A stretch of 15,175 bases of DNA from CAYNNP01 sp964398215 (lineage in GTDB: Bacteria; Planctomycetota; Planctomycetia; Pirellulales; Pirellulaceae): assembly GCA_964398215.1 (NCBI GenBank), contig CAYNNP010000160.1, positions 1 to 15,175 of the forward strand. The letters run 5' to 3'. Below, in pieces: positions 6,652 through 15,011 of this stretch (its first letter is position 1; the number at the start of each line of letters is the position of its first letter). Both the position numbers and the translations under genes were made by a program. The notes beneath the pieces were generated by a model. The model searched no databases and was not told where the DNA came from. It saw only the letters and a program-made list of their open reading frames with translations.

Positions 6652-7068
6652 TCAGTCTTCGCTCGAAAACGCAACTCGCGTGCCGGGTTTCTGTGCGGGG
6701 ACGCAGTAGTCACCGATTTGGTCGAGAGTTTTCGGCCCAATTCCAGGTACGCGGCTTAAATCATTGACAGTGACAAAGGCTCCGTTTTGCTTTCTATCAG
6801 CAACGATTCGCTCCGCCAAAACGGGACCCACACTCGGCAGCAAATTGAATTCGCTTGCGGTGGCGTGATTGATATCGATTGCTAACAGTTCCTGGCCGGG
6901 TGCAGACAGATCGATCGTAGGTTCGTTGTCGCGCAGGACGCCCAACCAAATCACCCAAGCGGTTGCGAAAAGAACAACGCCTATTCCAACGATGTGAGTT
7001 GAAAATAGATCCATCGGCAGAGTAGGTGTCAGCCTACTTGCGTCGGATTGTGGTTTGCCCTGATTCAT
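6652..7068 (-). CDS. Membrane-anchored helix-hairpin-helix (ComEA-like) protein
   Basis: The protein has one membrane segment (about residues 24-44) and a C-terminal pair of helix-hairpin-helix motifs (about 64-122), seen as IDINHATASEFNLLPSVGP and VNDLSRVPGIGPKTLDQIGDY. This is the ComEA/competence helix-hairpin-helix arrangement, which binds double-stranded DNA without sequence preference; in competent bacteria ComEA holds incoming DNA outside the membrane. The open frame reaches 7188, but the extra 40 residues are not domain-like. ATG 7068 was chosen because GAGGAA lies about ten bases before it, giving 138 residues. It is shorter than Bacillus ComEA (about 205 residues) and has no clear linker oligomerisation domain. 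It lies 96 bases before uvrB and may share a transcript. DNA uptake is the family-based guess; a periplasmic DNA-binding or repair-linked role is also possible. Confidence 0.85.
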   Translation of the reverse strand: MNQGKPQSDASRLTPTLPMDLFSTHIVGIGVVLFATAWVIWLGVLRDNEPTIDLSAPGQELLAIDINHATASEFNLLPSVGPVLAERIVADRKQNGAFVTVNDLSRVPGIGPKTLDQIGDYCVPAQKPGTRVAFSSED

Positions 7069-7300
7069 CGCCAAAAGTTTCCTCGCTGGCATGCCCGTGG
7101 TCCAATTATCTGGAAACGAATCGAAGCCTGCAACCGGGAAGAGGATTTTTGTTGCGAAACCTCGTTGACGACATGAAAAGTCTCGCATTTTGCGTCGTGT
7201 TCTGAGCGTTCATGCTCACAGGGCAATTGCGCACCTCTGTACAACAACCGGACTTTGCTAACATGCTGATCGGACACAGCACGATTTTTAAGGAAAGATG

Positions 7301-8224
7301 ATGAGCGATTATGTTACTGTCACGCCGGACGCGGAACTCGAAAAGGATTTGCGGGCGCTGGTGCAACTGTCAAAGGCAGAGGATCTGCGTGGCGAAGTTG
7401 ATTGGACGACGGTGTGTTTGATTGGCGAGAGCGTGCGTGGAGCTTGTCAAGTTGTCCCAAGGCAAGCGGGTGTTTGTGCGGGGCTGGTCACGGTTCCCTG
7501 GATCGTCGAAGAATTTGACGGTGATCTTGAAGTCGAACTGCTGGGAAAAGATGGCGACGAGCTGGTTCCCAAACAGCCGATCGTGAACTTGCGAGGTAAC
7601 GTCCGAGACCTTCTGACGGTTGAACGTACCATTTTGAATATCTTGTCTCGTTTGTGTGGCGTCGCGACTCAAACGGCTTCTTATGCGAAAGCGATTTCCG
7701 GATACAAATCACGGCTTTACGACACCCGCAAAACGACTCCGGGCTGGCGACTGTTGGAAAAATATTCAGTCGCTTGTGGCGGTGGCAACAATCACCGCCG
7801 TGGCTTGTATGACGGATTTTTGATCAAGGATAACCACCTTGCGTTGGGCGGAACTGATGACGCACCAACCCCAGCGAGCGACGCGGCAGAACGCGCGATT
7901 CAGTGGAGAGGCAAAACCAAAGACGCGATGACGGCGCCCGCGATTGTTGAGATTGAAGTCGATTCGTTGGACCAATTGAAAGATGTTTTGCCGACTGGGC
8001 CCGACATTGTTCTGGTTGATAATTTCACGCTCAAGATGCTTGCCGACGCGGTTCAATTGCGAGACCGACTGAATCCCAAAGTCGAACTGGAGGCATCTGG
8101 CAATGTAAAGATTGATACGATCGAAGCAATCGCAAAGACTGGGGTGGACCGAATAAGCAGTGGAGCATTGACTCACCAAGCAACTTGGTTGGACCTCGGG
8201 CTCGATTGGCTGGACTGCGAATAG
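7301..8224 (+). CDS. nadC: Nicotinate-nucleotide pyrophosphorylase, carboxylating (NadC)
   Basis: NadC (quinolinate phosphoribosyltransferase) joins quinolinate to PRPP and removes CO2 to give nicotinate mononucleotide in de novo NAD synthesis. Counting from the first possible Met at 7298, recognisable stretches are ERTILNILSRLCGVAT (109-124), the substrate-binding DTRKTTPG (142-149), the glycine/histidine stretch GGGNNHRRGLYDGFLIKDNH (161-180), EIEVDSLDQL (218-227), the LVDNF strand (239-243), EASGN (265-269) and GVDRISSGALTH (282-293). Length (307-308) is near the usual 280-300. The second of two adjacent ATGs is preferred because AAGGA (7290-7294) is six bases from it and only three from the first. 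It is divergent from the helix-hairpin-helix gene. nadA and nadB are not in the window. Confidence 0.96.
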   Translation: MSDYVTVTPDAELEKDLRALVQLSKAEDLRGEVDWTTVCLIGESVRGACQVVPRQAGVCAGLVTVPWIVEEFDGDLEVELLGKDGDELVPKQPIVNLRGNVRDLLTVERTILNILSRLCGVATQTASYAKAISGYKSRLYDTRKTTPGWRLLEKYSVACGGGNNHRRGLYDGFLIKDNHLALGGTDDAPTPASDAAERAIQWRGKTKDAMTAPAIVEIEVDSLDQLKDVLPTGPDIVLVDNFTLKMLADAVQLRDRLNPKVELEASGNVKIDTIEAIAKTGVDRISSGALTHQATWLDLGLDWLDCE

Positions 8225-8342
8225 GCCAAACAGCATCAGCCTAGTGCCTTTCCTCTCCGGCCTAAAAACTCAGCCTTCGAGGCCAGTATTACCTTTTCCG
8301 CAAAAGGTTGCCACCGACCACTTGTGAGTCTATCTCTTGCGT

Positions 8343-8348
8343 TTGACA
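8343..8348 (+). promoter_or_regulatory. Consensus -35-like hexamer upstream of pyrF
   Basis: TTGACA matches the sigma-70 -35 consensus and lies in the 193-base gap before pyrF. No good TATAAT-like hexamer is found at 16-18 bases downstream; the best candidates match at only two positions. It is listed as a possible half-signal only. Confidence 0.25.
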
Positions 8349-8417
8349 ATGTCCGCTTCCGTGTACTCATCTGATGTGTGTTGAGTGCACGACCAAACGA
8401 ACGACTTTACGGAATGA

Positions 8418-9329
8418 ATGATGAAATTTGGGGATCGACTGGCGGACGCGGTTCGACGTACAGCTTCTGCAACTTGTGTTGGCCTGGATCCGCGCAAAGC
8501 TCAATTGCCGCCGGAAATCTTGAGTGCGATGACAGGCGACTCTCCCGATGAATGGGCGGCCGCTTACACGCGGTTTTGTTTCGAGATCATTGACGTTGTC
8601 AAAGACGTCGTGCCGTGCGTTAAACCCCAAGCCGCTTTCTTTGAACAGCTTGGACCTGCTGGCATGATTTCGCTGGGCGAAGTGATCCAGTATGCACGTA
8701 AGAATGATTTGCTGGTCATCACCGATGGAAAACGAAACGACATTGGCAGCACCGCTACGGCTTATGCCCATGCCTATCTTGGACACGATAGTTCATGGGG
8801 CAGCGATTCGTTGACGGTTAGCCCGTACCTTGGGCTGGATAGCTTGCAGCCGTTCGTGGATGTCTGCCAAGAAAAAGACGCTGGGATTTTCGTATTGGTA
8901 AAGACATCGAATCCTGGTGGCGGGCTACTGCAAGATCGTACGACCGATGGCCAATCGTTGTACGAGAAAGTTGCCAGTGTTGTCACTGAACTCAACGCGG
9001 GGCAGTTGGGCGAATCTGGTTACGGACCAATCGGTGCAGTTGTGGGCGCGACGTACCCTGAACAACTCGTGGCCTTGCGGCAACAGTTGCCACATAGCTG
9101 GATTTTGATTCCAGGGTTTGGAGCACAAGGCGGTGGGGCCGCTGACGTCGCTGCAGGGTTCGATCCAAATGGGCTGGGGGCGGTCGTAAATAGTTCTCGG
9201 CATATTATTTTCTCACATGCCCGCGAAGAATTCGCAAAATACGAAGCGAATCAGTGGCAACGCGCCGTCGAAGATTCTACCAGGCAAATGAACGAACAAT
9301 TGTCGTCGGTCGTCAACGTCGCGAATTGA
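8418..9329 (+). CDS. pyrF: Orotidine 5'-phosphate decarboxylase (PyrF, type 2 family)
   Basis: PyrF decarboxylates OMP to UMP, the last step of de novo pyrimidine synthesis, in the cytoplasm. At 303 residues it belongs to the longer PyrF_2 type (about 270-310) rather than the about 240-residue E. coli form. Key stretches are VGLDP (21-25), KPQAAFFEQ (69-77), the catalytic ITDGKRNDIGSTA (101-113) with K105 and D108, the TVSPYLG beta strand, the VLVKTSNPGG loop, and the phosphate-binding IPGFGAQGGG. The start is one of two adjacent ATGs (8418 or 8421); GGA at 8411-8413 favours the second slightly. It follows nadC by 193 bases and precedes a CPBP protease by 66 bases, so co-transcription with the latter is possible. 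No other pyr genes are present. Confidence 0.95.
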   Translation: MMKFGDRLADAVRRTASATCVGLDPRKAQLPPEILSAMTGDSPDEWAAAYTRFCFEIIDVVKDVVPCVKPQAAFFEQLGPAGMISLGEVIQYARKNDLLVITDGKRNDIGSTATAYAHAYLGHDSSWGSDSLTVSPYLGLDSLQPFVDVCQEKDAGIFVLVKTSNPGGGLLQDRTTDGQSLYEKVASVVTELNAGQLGESGYGPIGAVVGATYPEQLVALRQQLPHSWILIPGFGAQGGGAADVAAGFDPNGLGAVVNSSRHIIFSHAREEFAKYEANQWQRAVEDSTRQMNEQLSSVVNVAN

Positions 9330-9395
9330 CCCTATATTGATCGGATTCACTGACAACTCTGTTGAACACATACTTCTATTTCAGCCGGTGGCAAT

Positions 9396-10049
9396 TTGAC
9401 TGAAGGTCAAGACGACGAACAGGCAATGGAGCATTCCAGCGATGGAGTGTTCTTTACCGCTGTGGTTTTTGAACTCGCGTTGGGCGTTCTGGGCATCTTC
9501 CTTGGTTGGGCGATCGGTCCGGATGCCAGGCAAGCCATCCCTAGCTTGATCGAATCGGCCTGGCCAGTCGTGAAAGGTATTTTGTACGGATCACTGGCCG
9601 CAATTCCATTGTTGATTTTTATCGAAATCGTTCGCCGAATTCCTTGCGAAGCGGTACGCAAACTGGAAAGCTTGAGCGAAGACGGTTTGTTCAAGGCACT
9701 ATCCAGACTGACTGCCTTAGAGTTGATTTTGATCAGCATTTGCGCGGGCGTCGGCGAAGAGCTTTTGTTTCGCGGTTGGATGTTGAACTGGATGGCACAA
9801 GCGGGTGGTGAGCCAACCATTCATCATGTGATCGCAGCCGTGATCGGATCATCGATCATTTTTGGGCTCGTTCATCCAATGACCAAACTGTACATCGTCA
9901 TTGCTACGATCATGGGAATCTATTTTGCGGTCCTTCTTGTGTGGACTGAAAATTTGTTGATCCCAATCGCAGCACACGCAGCGTACGACGCGGTTCAAAT
10001 GTTGATTGCGAAAGCTCGTCCAGAAACGGTGGTCATAGAAGCCAGCTGA
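9396..10049 (+). CDS. CPBP-family intramembrane metalloprotease
   Basis: This 217-residue integral membrane protein has hydrophobic segments at about 18-40, 60-80, 106-120, 145-160, 165-184 and 186-205. It carries the three CPBP/Rce1-type motifs: EELLFRGW from 121 (EExxxR), FGLVHP with H160, and HAAYD at 194-198. The glutamates and histidines should hold the catalytic metal inside the membrane. Relatives (CAAX prenyl proteases, bacteriocin immunity proteins, MroQ-like proteases) cleave membrane-embedded substrates; the substrate here is unknown. The third motif ends in Asp where Asn or Asp occurs in the family. The start is uncertain: TTG 9396 has GGTGG four bases before it, while ATG 9426 in the same frame would remove ten residues without touching a membrane segment. 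Its stop is three bases from the stop of the convergent VWA gene. Confidence 0.85.
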   Translation: MTEGQDDEQAMEHSSDGVFFTAVVFELALGVLGIFLGWAIGPDARQAIPSLIESAWPVVKGILYGSLAAIPLLIFIEIVRRIPCEAVRKLESLSEDGLFKALSRLTALELILISICAGVGEELLFRGWMLNWMAQAGGEPTIHHVIAAVIGSSIIFGLVHPMTKLYIVIATIMGIYFAVLLVWTENLLIPIAAHAAYDAVQMLIAKARPETVVIEAS

Positions 10050-10052
10050 GCG

Positions 10053-12338
10053 TCACGCCAATCCCCATTGGCGACGCAAATACCACTCGACCGATAACGC
10101 TGCTGCAAAGATCACGAACACTAGCCAACCAGTAAGCGGCCCATCCCCAAGCCGAAGTTTTTCAACCACCGGAGTTTCGGCTTGTTTGCGGCGATCCGCG
10201 ATTGTACTGAGCAGTTCGTCAACTTCGTCGGGCGAGTAAGCGGCGCCACCATGATCCGCGGTGATTTCTGCAAGCTGCCGTAGATAAACAGGATCCGCCA
10301 TCGGTTCCGCCAACTCTCGGCTGTTTTCGATGACTTGAAATGCTAGGTCCGTTGGCGCAACCGTAGGATCGTTTTCAGCAGATACACGCAACCGATAAAA
10401 TCCAGGAGCTAGGTCTGGAATCTTGCCATTGATTGCCGAAACGTTCTCGTCCCCCAATCCTTCTGTGTTCGTTTCTAGCGCGATCGCTTTGCCGTTGCTG
10501 TCCACAACTTCGGTGGTCAAAATTCGCTTGGTTGACGGTGCCGCGACACTTTCGATTCTGGCTCGAAATTCTGGATTGGACTTAGCCGCGAATCGCCGCG
10601 AATCGATCTCGATCACGATGCGATCGCCACCGGTTTCTTCTCTCGCCAGCAACCACAGCAAGCATTGACGCCAAAATCGCCGATGCGCATCGCTCTTGCC
10701 CGCGCGCCACCAACGCCAAGTCGAATCGAACGCAAGCGAAGCCACCCGACCGCTTCCGTACTCGCCGACCACCATCATCGGGTTTCCTTTTCCGTCTTCT
10801 AGCAGAACTTGGACTCCCGGCGCCGCCTTCACTCCAGCAAACAGATTGGCACCCGGCATCGCTGGCAATTCTCGCCAAACCTCTGCGGGCGGCGAGCCAC
10901 CCAAATCCGTGACCGGGTGATTTCGCTTGAACAACAACTCGATCGGCCCGCCCAACTGCGACGGGTCAGCCGACGACCGTTCCGCGTTCACATCACGTCG
11001 CCGCCCCGCATCCATTTTGATTGGCAACACATCCGCCAACGGCCCTTTAGCGTACCCACCGCGACCATACGATTGATATCCGCCCAATGTGATCAAGCCA
11101 GCGCCGCCGGCAACGGCATCGGCAAGATCTTTCAGTTGTTCGTCGCCGAGTGCTCGGGCGTCCAAGTCTCCTAGGATGAAAACATCAAACCGTCCGGCCT
11201 TGAACCGTCCATCAAGGTCAACGGGCCAGTCCAAGTCTTGGCGAAGCCATTTGTATCGTAAATCTAAATCGGGAAACCGCCGCAGCGACTGACGCAAAAA
11301 CGTTTGCTCTGGTCGCGGTGTGCCTTCCAAGTACAAGATTCGTCCGCCGCCAGCACGAATGTCGACAAATGCCGTTTGTTTGTTGTTCTGCGTTACCAAT
11401 TCTCCGCTGCGTTTTTTTGCAGCCACCTCCAGGCGGTAGGCCCCCGGCCCTGGCGCGGTCAAGACAAGTTTGACGCCAATGGTCTCATCTGATCTTTCCG
11501 GCACAATCAACCGTGTCTTGGCTTCCGTACTGCGACCGTCCTCGCGAATCCAAGTCACGGAAATTGGAACGTCGACTCCAGCAAGTCCACGACATTGAAC
11601 TTCAAACGCAACCGGAAATTCATTACCGGCAAAGAGCTGGAAATTCTCTGGCAGGCCATCAACAGCAACATCCCGATTTGCCGACGTCCCAGCGGCCGGG
11701 CCGATTGGAATCGTCCAAAATGGTACGCCCAACGAATTCAGGGTCTCTACCGTCCGCTGCGCATTGGACGTCATGCTTGACGCATCGTCGGACGCAGCAG
11801 CAGTGTGCCGACCATCACCCAAGAAAACGATTCCTGCCAACGGGTTGGCGCCGGCGGCCTGGAGTGCAAATGCCGTTGCCGAGCCCAGGTCCGTTGACTC
11901 GCCGGAAGGCTCCAAGCCGCTGAGCGATTCCGCGTTGACGTTGGCAATGGTTTGGGCGACGTCACCATAAGCAACCAATTGGACGTCCAGGGTTTCGTCA
12001 AACTGTTCCAAACCGGCTGCCAATTTTTTCCAAGCCTTCAGCTGTGTGGTCCAGCGATCCGAGCTCTCGTTGTCAGGCAAAGTCATGCTCCGCGAGACAT
12101 CGCATCCGATCACCAGCGTCGCGTCCGCCGGCCGTTTGTCAGTCTGAATCAACGAAGGCCTGAATGCCAACAGCAACAGGGCTAGCGCAGCGACACTCCG
12201 CAGGATGATCAGCGTCCGCCGATTCTTTGGCTCGATCGTCCGCGGCGCAAAGAATACAATCACAGCAACGATCGCGGCTGCTGACAGTATCGCCACCAAC
12301 AACGATCCATAAATCGGCTCGAATCGAAAACTAGTCAT
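10053..12338 (-). CDS. VWA and glutamine-amidotransferase-like membrane protein
   Basis: This 761-residue protein has two N-terminal membrane segments (about 12-31 and 44-60), then a VWA-like domain (about 73-215) with an apparently complete metal site: DVSRS at 80-84 (DxSxS), a threonine near 149 and D175 in LGDGR. A beta-rich stretch (about 230-328) resembling immunoglobulin-like repeats follows. From about 332 (RILYLEGTPRPEQ) to about 570 it resembles the class I glutamine amidotransferase fold seen in planctomycete VWA proteins. The place of the nucleophile elbow reads GLITLGGYQSYGRGGY, without cysteine, so amidotransferase activity is unlikely. A further beta-rich part and a last membrane segment (about 736-753) complete it. 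The large middle part should lie outside the cytoplasm. The ATG overlaps the stop of the BatA-like gene (ATGA), implying translational coupling. The cell role is not known; related operons contain MoxR ATPases. Confidence 0.85.
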   Translation of the reverse strand: MTSFRFEPIYGSLLVAILSAAAIVAVIVFFAPRTIEPKNRRTLIILRSVAALALLLLAFRPSLIQTDKRPADATLVIGCDVSRSMTLPDNESSDRWTTQLKAWKKLAAGLEQFDETLDVQLVAYGDVAQTIANVNAESLSGLEPSGESTDLGSATAFALQAAGANPLAGIVFLGDGRHTAAASDDASSMTSNAQRTVETLNSLGVPFWTIPIGPAAGTSANRDVAVDGLPENFQLFAGNEFPVAFEVQCRGLAGVDVPISVTWIREDGRSTEAKTRLIVPERSDETIGVKLVLTAPGPGAYRLEVAAKKRSGELVTQNNKQTAFVDIRAGGGRILYLEGTPRPEQTFLRQSLRRFPDLDLRYKWLRQDLDWPVDLDGRFKAGRFDVFILGDLDARALGDEQLKDLADAVAGGAGLITLGGYQSYGRGGYAKGPLADVLPIKMDAGRRRDVNAERSSADPSQLGGPIELLFKRNHPVTDLGGSPPAEVWRELPAMPGANLFAGVKAAPGVQVLLEDGKGNPMMVVGEYGSGRVASLAFDSTWRWWRAGKSDAHRRFWRQCLLWLLAREETGGDRIVIEIDSRRFAAKSNPEFRARIESVAAPSTKRILTTEVVDSNGKAIALETNTEGLGDENVSAINGKIPDLAPGFYRLRVSAENDPTVAPTDLAFQVIENSRELAEPMADPVYLRQLAEITADHGGAAYSPDEVDELLSTIADRRKQAETPVVEKLRLGDGPLTGWLVFVIFAAALSVEWYLRRQWGLA

Positions 12339-14755
12339 GCTGCCCGCGCCTTTCGTGAACTGACAGCTGTGCCACCGGCGGATGACCGACGATAAAACCG
12401 GTTGGCTAATATTTGTTCCAACAAAAACACAGCCAGCGCGACCAGTAATAGCGGCGATCGAAGCGATACTTTTGCGGAAGCCTCTGCTTCGGCCAATTCA
12501 ATTTCGGTTTGATCAGTGACCAAAGTGTAATTCTCCGGACCAAACCAAACACTCAAGGCCGAGGGATCGATGCGATTCAAATCCGTTGCCATTCCAGGCA
12601 GATTCGCGCTGAAACCAATGTTCTGCCCAGCGCCTCGGACCCAGTACGTCCCGCTGCGATTGATCTCGCTAATCGCAGCCTGAGTCGCTGTCTTTGCGAT
12701 ATTGATTGGAATCGGTTTCGCGTCGCCCGGTGGAAAGATCTGCAATCGACGCGTTTTTTCCGGCTCGTCGCTCGGGTCGATCGGCGTCAACTTTACCATC
12801 CGAGGCTTGCCGGTCGACGAAGTCCAATCTTGGCTACCACGATGCGAAATCCGTTCGGCGATGTTCCGTACCAACAAGAACGCTTGCCAATAATCCGCGA
12901 CCAACAAATCGTTCCATCGTTCGTCTTGTTGCCCAAGATCCGATAGCGGAGTCGCACACACCACGATACGTCCAACCGAATCACTGTCGGACTTCACATC
13001 ACGCTCGATCAATGCCGGATGATCGGTGCCAGCGAAACGCATCAGAACTTTATCTGTCTTTGAAGCTTCGATCTGCCAATACTGTTGCACACGATAATCC
13101 GACCACGACTCACCTCCCGGCGCCGCGACCAACGGGGCCAGCACCGGATGCGAGGGACGCACGACTTCAAAAAACGTGTGCGGGTCCGGGGAACGCCAAC
13201 GTCGAACCGGCCCAGGCAGAGAACTGGATTCGATCGACGCTTCGCCCGCCGCCGCACCCAAGCAAACCAATAACCCACGGCCTTTGCTGACATACCCAGA
13301 CCACGCCGCATCAGCGATCACGTCGGCCGGCGGGTCCAGCAAAATCACGCTGTCAAAATCTGCCAGTCGTACGGCCGGCAAATCGTCGTAGCCAATCGTA
13401 TCAACCGCGTATTCTTCGTTGCCCTCTTCGACCGGAACCGGAGTCGCGTTGATCATGAACTTGATCACTCTTGCCTCTTCCGCATTTTCGGCAACCAGCA
13501 AGACACGTGACGATGGCAACACTTCGACCGTAAAGTACCGCGTATCATCAATGGCCAGCGCATCGTCACCAATCAAACGGATCATGCCATGATGCGTACC
13601 GACTTTCATGGGCGGAATTTCCAGTGCGATATCGCTGGAACCACCCGGAACGATCTTGACTCCTTCGCGACCAACCGCGGTTGTTTTTGGGCGTTGCGTT
13701 TTACCGTTGCGAATGACAGGCAAAGCGCGATTGTTTTCGTACATCACCAATTCGGCGGTCACATCCACCGGTCCCGATTCGGAATCGCCTGTCACACTGA
13801 TCCGTGTTGTCAAAGCAACGGGGCTGCCTTTGGGCGGAGAACTATCGGCAAGCGTCGGCTGCGATATCGAGCGATTGGAGCCCGAGAAATCGCCCAGGTC
13901 CAAGACTGTAATTTTGACGTTGGGTTCTTCTGCTAAAAGACTGACCAGCGATGTATCGGCAATCGATTCTTGCCAAGTCGGATTGGTCAGGTCGCTGACA
14001 ATCAAAACTTGGCGGCTTTCCAATTCACTAGTACGCAGCAATCGTACAGCAGCATCAACCTTCGATGCGATCGAGTTGGTCAGCTCCGCCGGTTTCAACG
14101 AATCGACTTTGGAAACCGCGCTCGCAACATCCAGTGCAAAAGCGGCGGGCGTGCCGGAACGATCAACGATGGCAATGCGGCTTGTTGGGGGCAATCGAGT
14201 GATCATCCAGTTGGCTACCGATTTCATTCGGTCGATTCGATCATCGTCAGCCGTTTTCCAACCCGATGTGGGTGAATTATCCAAGACGATTGCGATTGCG
14301 ACGGGCGTTGCATCGTCCAGAATTGGAGCCGGCCCGCTAAAGTATGTGTAGGCACCCCACAACATCGAACACAGCAGGCACAGGGATCCAAGCCCGGCCA
14401 AACCGTACGTCAAACCCTTTGACATTTCTTTGAAAAGCGAAACGGACGCCATCACCAACAGCGCGATCCCAAACGCCACCAGCATTCCGATGGTTGTCCA
14501 AGTCAACGAGAGCGATCGATGAATCGCCGGCCTTGCCAAAGCCAGAGCGATAGCAGCGAGCGCCGCGATTCGCATGGCCAATAACCACCAACGCCGGACG
14601 CGCAATCGGCTGCGGTTGCTCTCGAATCGCTTGGTCAAAAAACGAACCGAAGGAAACACAACGCGTTTGGGTTCACGTTTTGCGATCAAATGCAGCACGA
14701 TGGGGATGGCGATCGCCGCCATTCCAAACATCAGTGTCGCATTCAGGAAAGTCAC
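12335..14755 (-). CDS. BatA-like membrane protein with N-terminal double-transmembrane domain and degenerate VWA region
   Basis: The first 80 residues match the BatA / aerotolerance-regulator N-terminal domain: FLNATLMFGMAAIAIPIVLHL (membrane segment 4-24), the KREPKRVVFPSVRFL linker, and a second segment (57-76) ending ALARP. Two extra membrane segments follow (about 86-107 and 116-137), an expansion relative to the basic two-segment domain. A VWA-like region starts near 151; its metal motif reads DNSPTS at 159-164, departing from strict DxSxS, so metal binding may be lost. The rest (about 310-700) is beta-rich with a Rossmann-like part near 437-560, and a final membrane segment lies at about 773-792. 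The 806-residue protein starts with GTG at 14755; the BatA-typical MTFL start supports this although the Shine-Dalgarno is weak. It overlaps the next gene by four bases. MoxR and DUF58 partners are not seen upstream in the window. Confidence 0.87.
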   Translation of the reverse strand: MTFLNATLMFGMAAIAIPIVLHLIAKREPKRVVFPSVRFLTKRFESNRSRLRVRRWWLLAMRIAALAAIALALARPAIHRSLSLTWTTIGMLVAFGIALLVMASVSLFKEMSKGLTYGLAGLGSLCLLCSMLWGAYTYFSGPAPILDDATPVAIAIVLDNSPTSGWKTADDDRIDRMKSVANWMITRLPPTSRIAIVDRSGTPAAFALDVASAVSKVDSLKPAELTNSIASKVDAAVRLLRTSELESRQVLIVSDLTNPTWQESIADTSLVSLLAEEPNVKITVLDLGDFSGSNRSISQPTLADSSPPKGSPVALTTRISVTGDSESGPVDVTAELVMYENNRALPVIRNGKTQRPKTTAVGREGVKIVPGGSSDIALEIPPMKVGTHHGMIRLIGDDALAIDDTRYFTVEVLPSSRVLLVAENAEEARVIKFMINATPVPVEEGNEEYAVDTIGYDDLPAVRLADFDSVILLDPPADVIADAAWSGYVSKGRGLLVCLGAAAGEASIESSSLPGPVRRWRSPDPHTFFEVVRPSHPVLAPLVAAPGGESWSDYRVQQYWQIEASKTDKVLMRFAGTDHPALIERDVKSDSDSVGRIVVCATPLSDLGQQDERWNDLLVADYWQAFLLVRNIAERISHRGSQDWTSSTGKPRMVKLTPIDPSDEPEKTRRLQIFPPGDAKPIPINIAKTATQAAISEINRSGTYWVRGAGQNIGFSANLPGMATDLNRIDPSALSVWFGPENYTLVTDQTEIELAEAEASAKVSLRSPLLLVALAVFLLEQILANRFYRRSSAGGTAVSSRKARAA

Positions 14756-14807
14756 GTTGCTGTCACTATCGGGTTAAGAACAATTTAAAATCTCAATCGC
14801 CGATTTT

Positions 14808-14857
14808 CCAATGCGGCCACACTCCAAAATAGCAGTTTTCGGCGTTCCCCGCATTGG
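14808..14857. repeat. 50-base imperfect hairpin with nested arms
   Basis: The outer arms CCAATGCGG (14808-14816) and CCGCATTGG (14849-14857) are perfect 9-bp complements. Inside them CCAAAA and TTTTCGG can pair around TAGCAG with one bulged C, extending the structure. On the + strand a run of five T begins seven bases after the hairpin, a little far for a standard terminator. It lies about 53 bases upstream of the GTG of the BatA-like gene. Confidence 0.55.
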
Positions 14858-14875
14858 CGCTTAGTTTTTGATTCT

Positions 14876-14892
14876 GGGTCATTTTGTGACCC
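14876..14892. promoter_or_regulatory. 17-base dyad, possible operator
   Basis: GGGTCA (14876-14881) and TGACCC (14887-14892) are perfect complements separated by TTTTG. The size and symmetry fit a binding site for a dimeric regulator. It is about 120 bases upstream of the BatA-like gene start. No regulator can be named from the sequence. Confidence 0.3.
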
Positions 14893-15011
14893 GACGCATG
14901 AGTTTTGGAGTAGCGATTTTTTGGATGCGCTGCATCGTTTGTACAGCAATTTACAGCTGCAACACAATTTACGTGACCGTTCAGGAACTGAGGTTGCCCT
15001 GCAATACGCCA

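Noticed and set aside
6556..6660. Selenocysteine read-through of the TGA stop of the helix-hairpin-helix gene, which would add about 28 residues before TAA.
   Set aside because: An open stretch of 27 codons is expected by chance fairly often, no SECIS-like hairpin is evident right after the TGA, and ComEA-like proteins are not known selenoproteins.
7021..7038. AGTAGG/CCTACT 6-bp inverted repeat.
   Set aside because: It lies inside the coding region of the helix-hairpin-helix protein and six pairs can easily be chance.
9327..9358. Read-through of the pyrF TGA as a selenocysteine codon.
   Set aside because: The frame meets another TGA within ten codons, and PyrF is complete at the first stop.
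13608..14351. 247-codon reading frame on the + strand.
   Set aside because: It is the antisense shadow of the BatA-like gene, whose frame has clear domains and membrane segments.
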